Source: Icerya purchasi
Lineage: Eukaryota; Arthropoda; Insecta; Hemiptera; Monophlebidae
Assembly: GCA_039619475.1 (NCBI GenBank)
Contig: CM077115.1
Coordinates: 517,286,815 to 517,350,814, forward strand
DNA length: 64,000 nucleotides
Reading direction: 5' to 3'
In this document: positions 55,689-64,000 of the stretch, piece by piece
Position numbering within the stretch: the stretch's first letter is position 1
Layout of the letters: every line of letters begins with the position of its first letter
The notes under the pieces: generated by a model
Databases searched by the model: none
Told to the model about the DNA's origin: nothing
Seen by the model: only the letters and a program-made list of their open reading frames with translations
Made by a program: the position numbers and the translations under genes

Positions 55689-56039
55689 TAGTAATACGAC
55701 AGGAGAAAGCGGTAGTAAATTCGATTTTAATTCGATCGGAAATGGTTAATATATATAAGAACCGATAGCAGAAGCAACAGGTAGAGAAGCAAAAAACAGA
55801 GTGTAAGAAGCCCAATAAGGAGACAAACTTTATCAAAGCGAATAAAGATCAGATAGTTAAGCAGAGTGATAAGAGCATTCGAGCAAAACATGTTTACAGC
55901 CACAGACACCTATTTATAGAAAGTAAATTTTTGTTCACTACGTACTTCTTAAAAAAAAAAAGAGTAACATCTACAATTTCCTTAACAATTTCTATTGCAA
56001 CTTCAGTTATTTATTTATTTATATGTGTCTATATATACA

Positions 56040-56619
56040 AACCCTGTCATTTTGGTCTCGCTAAGGGCTGTGCCCCGTGACCCCTCTTGCTTACATTTCT
56101 GTCTCTTTCTCTTCTGTACTATAAAATGATCAAAATTTACCGAGTCGGTCCAAAAGAAAATAACTTACGTGCAAATAAACATAAAAAAAAAAAAACAAAA
56201 AAAAAGCGGGACGAATGTGTAACCTTTCTTTTTGGAAGCCAGTAACAAAGCTACATTTTCGCATGGTAATTTTGCAAATTGATAGCATTTTAAGTCAACC
56301 GGCTCCTCTGTTATACTGATAAAAAATAATAAGAAAAAAAAATTATCCAAAGGGACCACCACATTTTTTCACGCTTTTTCGACTAATACTCAATTCATGT
56401 TCAACAATGGTATTCTTTCTAAAGGACAACTATATTCATAAATATGAGTTATGCGCGAATAAACATAAAAAAAAAAATACGCGACTGACGTGTATAACTT
56501 CCTTCTTTTTATAAGTCAGTAAAAATTAAAATATAACAAACGTTATATAAAATCGGGGCATTTTTTGGGACATTTTTTCTAATGCGGGATGGCCTAAGAA
56601 TTACGTTGTAATTAATATA
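56040..56619 (-). repeat. Dispersed repeat, copy 2, split by the mariner
   Basis: In reverse orientation this matches 7990-8440: CTTGCTTACATTTCTGTCTC, ATAAAATGATCAAAATTTAC, ATAACAAACGTTATATAAAA and CCTAAGAATTACGTTGTAAT followed by TAATA. Unlike copy 1 it holds an internal duplication of about 285 bp spacing: AATAAACATAAAAAAAAAAA with GTAAYKTYCTTCTTTT...GTCAGTAA at 56173-56254 and 56458-56522. The repeat resumes after the mariner at 57919; a degenerate piece may continue at 58130-58200. Confidence 0.65.
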
Positions 56620-57916
56620 CGAGGGTTGATCAATAAGTACCCGTATTAGACATAAAAACATCATTTTTTTCACAATTTTTATTTTTATTTTTCAACGTAG
56701 TCTCCTTTTAGTAGGTCTATACACTTTTCCCAACGTTGGGGCCATTTGTTTAACCCCTCCAAAAAATACGATTTTTCAAACTCATCAAAATACGCTTCAG
56801 TCTCGGCGATAACCTCTTCATTTGAGCTGAATTTTTTTCCTCCGAGCCATGTTTTCAAGTTAGGGAACAGATAAAAGTCGCAGGGTGCCAGGTCGGGTGA
56901 GTAAGGTGGGTGCGGAAGCAATTCATAGTGTAGTTCGTGCAATTTAGCCGCGACAATTGAAGATGAATGTGCTGGTGCATTATCGTGATGATAAAGCACT
57001 TTTTTCTTCGCCAAACGGGGACGTGTTTCCTTCAATTTCTTATCAAATCTGCCCAATAACTCACTGTAGTACTGCCCTGTGATTGTTTTTCCTTTCTGCA
57101 GAAAGTCTATGAGGACTATTCCTTTGGAATCCCAAAAAATCGTGGCCATAACCTTTCCGGCTGATAGAATCGTCTTTGCCTTCTTCGGAGCAGATTCACC
57201 TGGAAAAATCCATTGTTTTGACAGTCTTTTGGTCTCTGGTGTGTAATAATGTATCCAGGTTTCATCAACAGTGATGACTCGGCCTAAAAAATCCTGTGGA
57301 TTTCGCTTAAAGCGGTCCAAACATTGCTTCGAAATTGTTAGTCGTAACCGTTTGTTGTCCGCTGTGAGCAATCGCGGCACCCATCGGGCCGACACTTTTC
57401 TCACACCTATCTTATCAGTTAAAATCTTGATTGCCGTTCCGTATGAGACACCTACGGTCTCAGCTACTTCGCACACTTTCGTTCGGTGATCAGCGAGAAT
57501 CGTGTCATGGACTTTTTCAACGGTTTCCTCGGTAGTCACGTCTGACGGGCGTTCTGGCCGTTCTTCATCAAAAACAGCTGTACGACCACCCTTAAACTCG
57601 TTAAACCAATATCTCACAGTTGTCACAGATGGTGAAGGGTCCCCATAGGCAGAATCCAATTTCACTTTTACTTCTTCGCGCGTTTTTCCATCCAAAAATA
57701 AAAAACGAATTACGGATCGATATTGATCTTTTTCCATTTTGTCGAGAAATACAAAACACGTGCGATAAAACTGACTGTCACAAGAAAACTAACGTATGAA
57801 TTAATCTGAAATTCAGCGTGTAATCTTTTAATAGATAACAGTACACAATGGCAATGTCAGTTTCACTCAACAGTGTCATCTGTTATCAAACACGGGTACT
57901 TATTGATCAACCTTCG
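56620..57916 (-). mobile_element. Complete mariner transposon (1297 bp)
   Basis: Terminal inverted repeats of 28 bp, CGARGGTTGATCAATAAGTA then CCCGTRTT, lie at 56620-56647 and 57889-57916 with two differences. TA duplications flank both sides (56618-56619 and 57917-57918). It contains a single intact transposase gene. Length and structure are standard for mariner, and the near-identity of the ends suggests a recent insertion. Confidence 0.95.
56685..57737 (-). CDS. Mariner transposase, intact (DD34D)
   Basis: The 350-residue protein catalyses cut-and-paste transposition at TA sites. Residues about 1-110 form the paired helix-turn-helix DNA-binding region (RYWFNEFKGGR at 42-52, VSYGTAIKIL at 97-106). 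The mariner linker motif WVPRLL is at 119-124. The catalytic triad is Asp158 (TVDETWIHYY), Asp252 (YHHDNAPAHSS) and Asp287 (YSPDLAPCDFYLFP), with 34 residues between the last two, as in true mariners. The C-terminus EVIAETEAYF...CIDLLKGDYVE is also typical. Length equals the family norm and there is no stop or frameshift. The motifs resemble the irritans/mauritiana-type assemblage; I do not assign a subfamily. The start is the ATG about 150 bp inside the right-hand terminal repeat. The gene is antisense to NFI. Confidence 0.95.
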   Translation of the reverse strand: MEKDQYRSVIRFLFLDGKTREEVKVKLDSAYGDPSPSVTTVRYWFNEFKGGRTAVFDEERPERPSDVTTEETVEKVHDTILADHRTKVCEVAETVGVSYGTAIKILTDKIGVRKVSARWVPRLLTADNKRLRLTISKQCLDRFKRNPQDFLGRVITVDETWIHYYTPETKRLSKQWIFPGESAPKKAKTILSAGKVMATIFWDSKGIVLIDFLQKGKTITGQYYSELLGRFDKKLKETRPRLAKKKVLYHHDNAPAHSSSIVAAKLHELHYELLPHPPYSPDLAPCDFYLFPNLKTWLGGKKFSSNEEVIAETEAYFDEFEKSYFLEGLNKWPQRWEKCIDLLKGDYVEK

Positions 57917-57918
57917 TA

Positions 57919-59048
57919 TATATATATGTGCATGTATATATATATGTGTGGGGGTGTGTTTGAGTGTATATATATATATAAACTTTACCCTTCGGGGCTT
58001 GCAAGGAGCAAGCTCCCTTGATATCTTATTTCCCATAAATTTCTTTTAGAAAAATTGTTTTCAATTGACTACGACATTCTTCTCCGTCTTTTATTGAAGT
58101 AAAACCTTAGCAATTGTACAACACAGCATTTAACCTTTGTTATGTTATATAAAATAAAACGGGACATAATCACGGGACAAAAAATGTAATGTACCCCCGA
58201 AGAATGGCGTAGTCATTAATACCAATGAAAGTCGAAAAATGTGTCTGTTTGTCGCCCCACCCCCTGCGCGCGCTAATACCACAAATTACCAAATCCATTT
58301 TGTTCCAGTTTTCTGATAAATAATTAAAGTTATGGAAGCTTTAGTTCACAATTCATAAGCTTCTAGTGTGATTTAGTTTATCTACGGGGGGATCAATAAA
58401 GTAGGAAAAATAGAAAGGTAAAATACATTTTTTTTTTTTTGGGGGCGGGGAGGATTTTAAAAACAAATTCCATCCATCGTTTACATTTAATAAAATAAAA
58501 AATAAAAATTTACTATAGTAAATATAAATTAAACCTAAAAATATAAATAAAATGATTACCATGGTGAGAATATACATTAAATGTAAACATTTAAATAAAC
58601 CGATTACTATGCTATTTATATAAGCTGCAACATTTTATCAATTTCTGGAGTAAGTTGAAAACACCGCGTTCCAACCCTTCTCTCTTTGCGTTACTCAAAA
58701 AACCTCCATGTCAGAATCTAAACGTACAAAAGCTCATTGAGATTTTTAAAAAGAAAAAAGCGTTTCCTATTAATTTTTACAGAAATCCATAGAATTCTGC
58801 AACCGGATTTTTAATATTTGCTACTGAAAATAATATTTACATTCAAATTTTGAATCCTCGTTGAACTACTGCGGTTTGAAGTTGTGTGGTAATGAATTTA
58901 ATTTTAATCAAATGTTCTCTTAAATACGTGATTTTGGAAGATTACTGGGTGACCAACTCGCAACCGATTTGTAACGAAGTATTCTATGTGCGCAAGGTAA
59001 AGAGGAGAGAACTATATGATATTGGTTTTATACATTTTTAAAATGATT
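57919..59048 (+). other. Intronic sequence after the mariner
   Basis: (TA)/(TG)-rich at 57919-57981; a degenerate GGGACATAATCACGGGACAA segment near 58161-58180 resembles the 8-kb repeat. Poly-T/poly-G at 58430-58446. No gene recognised. Confidence 0.4.
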
Positions 59049-59660
59049 TTTTTTTAATGGGTTCGTCAACATGGACATTGGCCCAAGAACAGTGGAACAG
59101 CGAGGGGTAAGAGAGACTCAGATCCTTACACGATCAGAGATAGCCGACTGCAGAAAGGAATCAAGAGCTAGAATAACTGAAGGAAAAGGAAAGAAGAGAA
59201 TGAATGAAGCACAGTATAGTGTGAAAATACCGATTTGTAAAAAAAAAGGAATAAAAAGAAGCTTGTTCAGTTGATAATTACGAACAACCGAACATTATCG
59301 CAGGTAAATTGGATATTGGAGGGGTGCAATGGACAATAAGGAGAAGGCACGAGAAAATAACGGGAAGGGAGCAAACTATATCTAAAACGCCGGCGGCAAA
59401 TCGCAAAGAGAGGTTAGAACGGCGTATAAAAGGAAAGTTAATAAACCAGGGAACCGTGGAAGGGAAGGTTTAATAGACATTTGGAGCTTAGACAGAAGGG
59501 ATCTAGAAGAATTACCATAAATATAGGAGCAGTAATCAAGAACAGAGAGCGAATAAAAGATTTCTAAAACAGAAGTAGGATCATAGGATCACCTGACCAG
59601 ACAGTGCGAGAAAGAGATTTAATGAAGTTGAGCCTTTTAAAGGAGGATTTTTAAAATGAT
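59049..59660 (-). pseudogene. LINE 3' fragment (thumb region and tail)
   Basis: The minus strand starts near 59655 with KLNFIKSLSRTVWSGDPMIL, then LLF and KSFIRSLF, closely resembling GDPMILLMLYKSIVQSKFDF at 45.6 kb. It runs through FIRRSNLSLRFAAGVLDIVC (about 59420) and ends TTGGGCTTGGCCA-like tail sequence TGGGCCAATGTCCATGTTGA and GAACCCATT plus poly(A) (poly-T 59049-59056). The tail is a variant of TTGGGTCAGTGTTAACACCG. Several frame breaks. Confidence 0.65.
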
Positions 59661-60720
59661 GGCTCTGTGTGATTCTTAATTAAGCGAAACTTTCTGTTAG
59701 ATGGCGACATATACATGTTGTAGAAAGACCACGAGAATCTTCAACGTGAAGGCCATTTTTGTTAGACGGTGGTAAACATGTTTCCCAGAGGGAAAGTGAA
59801 AATATCTTTGCATAAATATATTAATTAAGAATCGGAACAAAAATAAATAAATGAATACGCGTTATTCACATTTAAAGCCCAAGAAAACAAGCGAGAATAT
59901 AGTTGGACAGATTATAAAATAAATAAATATGGTATAAGAAAAGTGTAGAGAATGGTCAAGAAACGGTAAAAACCAAATGATCGTAGTGATAATGAAAGCA
60001 ATTTGATTTTCAAAAATGCTCAGCTGGCTCCGATAGTTCAGCAAAAAAAATTAAGTCGTGGGAAGGAGCTCCTATGACGTAGACACATGGTATACTGAAT
60101 AACTCTGCATAACGGAAAATATTAATTACGCAAAACTTTTACACATTATAAATATAATTCTTTATATCGATATCTTTTAATTCCATTTAAATATCTGTAT
60201 GCGCAGTTTGGTAACTGTGCATTAGTAATGTTCTGTAAACAGTTATATTTTATTAGAATAATTTAGAAATTCAAATTACACAGAAATTAATAAAGAATTC
60301 TGCAACAGGAGTTAGAACAGTTGCTACTGGAAATATTATTTAATCACAAATCTTTGCCCGACTATTATGTAATGTATACTTAAAGCTTGTTTTAATTATT
60401 ATATTAGTAATATTCAAACAGCTACAGGCCCCGTTTATAGAATAAGTGATTATGGTGAAAATGGTGAATAAGGAATAAAAAACAGACGATTACAGTGACG
60501 AAAGCTATGGAACCTCCAGAGTGTGGCACTCGGTTGACTCGAATGAATATTTTGACAAAGGTCGTACAAATTTAAAAAAGTAGGATAAACTAAAGTGAAA
60601 ATTTAAAAATACTATAGTGTAAATACATATATATTACTGAATAAAACAAAAAAATTTAAATAAATGATTTAAACAATTATTAATGTACAGGAGAAACCGT
60701 GGAATATAGCTAGTAATATA
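59661..60720 (+). other. Intronic sequence
   Basis: AT-rich, nothing recognised. Confidence 0.35.
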
Positions 60721-60785
60721 TTTGTATATATGTGCCTGTATATATATATATATATATGTATATGTATATGTATATGTGTGTATGT

Positions 60786-60816
<31 letters not shown>

Positions 60817-60834
60817 GGCATATAACTTCAATAA
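60721..60834. repeat. Inverted repeat around a (TA)n tract
   Basis: TATATGTGCCTGTATATATA at 60726 is mirrored by TATATATACAGGCATATA at 60810-60828 (reverse complement), enclosing TATG/TATA repeats. Confidence 0.65.
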
Positions 60835-61249
60835 GTAACCTTGCTCCCTACGATTATATTTCCTATTTTAATGCGTCCGTCGTCGTGTGGTCGGAAATTA
60901 TACGGTCTTACAGGTAGGTAAAGCTAAAATTTAATATAACCACAGCCGAAAGATACGATTTGAATGTAATGATATGAGCATCGGTGAAGCGCTGTTGGAT
61001 GGCCTGTCCGACAAGAATGTAGCATAAAATCATTTATGATGACACAAAGTAGTCGCGTTTACACTAGATTTTTTTCAGAAGTCACCGAAAAAAGCGTAGT
61101 TTGTGATAAAGGCGCAATTATTTATATTAAAAAGAAAAAGAAAAACAAAACAGATAATAACATTTCGTTTGTATAACTGGCATTACAGTTTTAAATCTCT
61201 TAATTTACTTTTTGTTATAAAATCGACTAGAGTCAGTTTTGTTTACTCT
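60835..61249 (+). other. Intronic sequence
   Basis: Nothing recognised. Confidence 0.35.
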
Positions 61250-61437
61250 AGATGGACAATTAAGAACTACAGGTCCTACCCCTTTCAATAATGCTTCCTT
61301 TATCCTTTCCTTCCCATCTCCAGCCGTTCTCCTTCTTTCCTTTATACGTTCTATCTCCGATCGCCTCAGAATCTGAGTAGGTGATCTAAGTCCATGTAGT
61401 TGGGTCAGTGTTAACACCGAGCCCATTTAAAAAGAAA
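61250..61437 (+). mobile_element. 5'-truncated LINE, tail region
   Basis: CTTTATCCTTTCCTTCCCAT and CTCCAGC (61298-61324), then GTCCATGTAGTTGGGTCAGT, GTTAACACCGAGCCCATTT and an A-rich tail. It matches the antisense fragment at 0.22-0.37 kb and the tail at 49.7 kb. No coding motif survives in this short piece. Confidence 0.7.
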
Positions 61438-64000
61438 AAAAATAATAAATAAATAGGAACTAAAGGTTCTCTTTATTATAAATGTAAATCGGTTTCTTTT
61501 CATTTATTCACCTTTTGTAACAGCTATAACGATTTCTAAGCCAGAATAACCTGTTGTCTAATACGAGTGCGTAAAATTAATTGTTGCGTAAAACCGGTTT
61601 AATTACGTGAGCAGAGAAGGCGAGTTGACACGGAGGAAACGGCATTTGTATGCGCCAAAGGGCAGAGCAGTTAAATGATTTAGAAGCATCCGCTGTCTTT
61701 GTTTATGTCAAATTAGAGGCAACGTCTATATTGAATGATTATTAAGGGCTAGTGTAGAACGGAGTAATTTGTTATAATGACGATCTGTGCATTTGACAGA
61801 CGTAGGATCCAGTTAGTGCGGGTCCAAGGCGTGTTTGGATTTTTCGAACGGAAAGGCTATAGAGTAGCTGGCATTAACGAAAAGCGCAGACTATTTGAAC
61901 AGATTAGGCCGTGCACGTTGGCAATTCCGAACTACCTCAGGAACGCCGATAAGAGAGAAATATAGCCGGCGCAAAATACGGCGCGAAAGGTTAGGCACAG
62001 AGACGGAGGACTAGCGAAGAAATTCGGGCAGCGAAAATGACAATAGCGAACAAAGGATGCCCGACGAGCGATGCTGGTAACAGTTAGCCGCTTGCTTCCA
62101 TCGTACAGAGTAGCAGCAGAAATAAGCGCCTATAATGCGGTCACTGTTCTCTTTAATCGCTGTTAATGGTTAAATATCACGATGGGAGATTTCAAATGAA
62201 ATTACTTCGTTTTGGCCCCGGTTCAAGATATTAGCGAAATCCGCTTTAAATATTTAACAATAGTAATAGCGACAAACGTTATTGTTGTTAATTAATTAAT
62301 AATTAATCGTTAACTATTTATTGTTTTCGTTATTCTCTTTTGTATTATTTTTACCGCTCATTACGGTTTACGTTACACACACACGGACACACTATTGTGT
62401 AATTAGAGAAGCTCTTTTTTTCCTATCTTTTTTTCTTTCCATCAGAGCTCGGTAACTTTTTCTTTTCAAGTGTCGAAAAATAGTTCACTTCATTTATTTT
62501 CCGAATACCAGGATAAATGTATGCGATCTACACAGGGGGCAAACGACATACGAATTACTCAGTAAACGGAATTATCGAGAATTCACGAGAGCTTAACCGG
62601 GAAACATTATGAAAGCCCTCCTCTCCAGCGGGCAATAGTATTCCGTTGCCCAATACATTTTAAAGTTATATAGATAATCTCGCGTTTATATGTTCAACAA
62701 TCTTCTCGGAGTTATTGAATTGTTTAAATTTTTTCATACTAAATTACCTTCTTATCAGAAAAAATAGTACGCTTCTGCTCAATAACTGTTATCTGACAGA
62801 ACTTCTTAAAATCGCTAGAACATAGAAATGCAGAAAAAAAATCTAAGTGAATAAAAAGACGATAGCGTGCTTTTGGTCTGCAATATCCATATTCATATAT
62901 AAGACTTCGATTTTATTCTCTTCGATAAGTCGTCACAGTTTCTCGTTTATACCAGAACAGAGAATTCCTTAATATATAGAAATGTAAAAATTTATTTACA
63001 TCATTTTTTTCCACTAAATCTGCCAATACTCCAATTTATATATCATCTCTAAAGCGTTTTGTTCAAAAAGTTTAACTGACCCCGGCCATAAGACATGCCC
63101 GTCCGTGTGCGAGAAAGAAAAAAGCCTTATTATTTTAAAAATTTAGCTTTTTTCATCATTTATTTTCTTCGATTATTTTTTTGGTTTATTTTTTCTGCGA
63201 CCTTTACAGTTAAAACTACAATCCTAACTGCGTTATATACTTTGTTTTTAACTTCCCTCTCTGCGGGGTGGGAGCCGTTTGAACTTGATACCACGTGTAT
63301 ATGGCATATTTAAGTTTTTGTCATCAAATGAACTTTATATATTCATTCGTGTAATCCCGTTTCGCAGCTGCCCCGAAGAGAAAGTATCTGTGCGCTACCT
63401 ATTAACAGTGAATACAGCGAGCTACTGCGGCTTTAGACTTTAGCTCAATAGGTTTTAATAGGTGTCTAATCTAGACAACAGCGAGGTATCGAACGGAAGT
63501 ACACAGAACTTTAGATTAACAGAAATCATTAACGGGGGGGGGGGTCGCCGTAGTTCATTTTAGACAAACTCATTTTCTATTTCATATTTATTATCATTAC
63601 CCATCGACGTTAGATCACGGGATGTCTAAATTAAACACGCATCTCGCCACTAATGAACCACCGCACAAAAATGCACACTTAGTTTTGATGTTGAAAACTG
63701 TAGCCTATGGTTCTCATTCACTTTTCATCGCTAATTATAATATCTTGCAAAATGGTTTTTCCAACGGTTATGACCGAAATATTTTTACTAGGTCATCAGA
63801 CTAAAAAAAAAAAAAATCATTAGTATCATTGCTAACTATAAAATGTATTCGGTTCCGCCCAAATTTTTCAATAATCACGATAGACAAAGAGCTTTTGATC
63901 ATTTTACGACGGTATCCATTGTTCTACAAAATGTATTGTTTCGAGCTTAATTGAATAAGGTGTCACTAAGAACAACAAATTTTGAATATTGAAAAAAAAA
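61438..64000 (+). other. Intronic sequence to the end of the window
   Basis: No exon or repeat family recognised. The 61600-62160 and 62500-62660 stretches are less AT-rich and look single-copy. A 62-codon frame at 61777-61965 has no known relative. Poly-G at 63535-63544. I searched this part by eye for the next conserved NFI exon (FVTSGVFSVTELVRVS-like) and did not find it. Confidence 0.35.

Noticed and set aside
55661..55836. Small open frames on both strands around (CA)n.
   Set aside because: They result from the microsatellite, which is free of stops in several frames.
61777..61965. 62-codon frame near the end of the window, considered as the next NFI exon.
   Set aside because: It lacks the FVTSGVF/VTELVRV-type motif expected next in NFI and does not join in phase with a convincing acceptor.

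Overview
This is a eukaryotic, AT-rich, repeat-dense window with no bacterial gene layout. It carries one recognisable host gene: an exon of a Nuclear factor I (NFI) transcription factor at 1182-1365 on the + strand, with a canonical acceptor and donor. A 39-bp phase-compatible exon at 47706-47744 is probably the next exon. If so, about 46.3 kb of the window is one NFI intron and the remaining 16 kb is the following intron. I did not find the next conserved NFI exon, so the gene continues past the right edge; its 5' exons lie before base 1. The transposon content (mariner, jockey/I/CR1-type LINEs, an RTE LINE, a Penelope-like element) points to an arthropod, most likely an insect. A hymenopteran is only a guess.

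Region by region. 1-1181: tail of an upstream intron with an antisense LINE 3' end. 2.58-4.70 kb: a 2.1-kb element with 26-bp terminal inverted repeats. 7.99-8.87 kb: a dispersed repeat and a tRNA-derived SINE. 9.76-9.93 kb: an inverted pair of terminal-repeat sequences with hammerhead-like motifs. 10.57-12.06 kb: a dead mariner with a LINE fragment nested inside it. 14.6-15.9 kb: a dead jockey-like reverse transcriptase. 19.0-19.5 kb: a LINE 3' end. 20.43-23.60 kb: a LINE with an intact 966-codon endonuclease/reverse transcriptase frame. 23.7-24.9 kb: a dead jockey-like LINE. 25.29-30.54 kb: a near full-length but broken I-type LINE (gag with zinc knuckle, endonuclease, reverse transcriptase, RNase H) on the - strand. 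31.1 kb: a hAT-like MITE. 33.0-33.6, 35.2-35.5 and 36.7-37.7 kb: antisense LINE fragments. 38.08-38.17 kb: a 96-bp palindrome. 38.35-41.72 kb: a broken RTE element. 42.0-42.46 kb: a GC-rich patch. 44.9-45.97 kb: a broken LINE. 47.37-47.58 kb: a long hairpin just before the small NFI exon. 50.07-51.0 kb: a long inverted repeat followed by a Penelope-like GIY-YIG fragment. 53.2-53.9 kb: an internally deleted mariner. 54.49-55.12 kb: a second hAT-like MITE with an 8-bp target duplication. 56.62-57.92 kb: a complete mariner with an intact 350-residue transposase. 59.0-61.44 kb: LINE 3' ends. 61.4-64 kb: no recognised gene.

The genes do not form a pathway. The host gene is a developmental transcription factor and everything else recognisable is mobile DNA that has landed in its introns. 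The mobile elements give a relative history: two elements are close to intact (the 20.4-kb LINE and the 56.6-kb mariner), while the rest are frameshifted, deleted or truncated. Points most worth checking are the Penelope-linked hammerhead-like motifs, the hairpin beside the small NFI exon, and the mariner inserted in a repeat whose empty copy survives at 8 kb.
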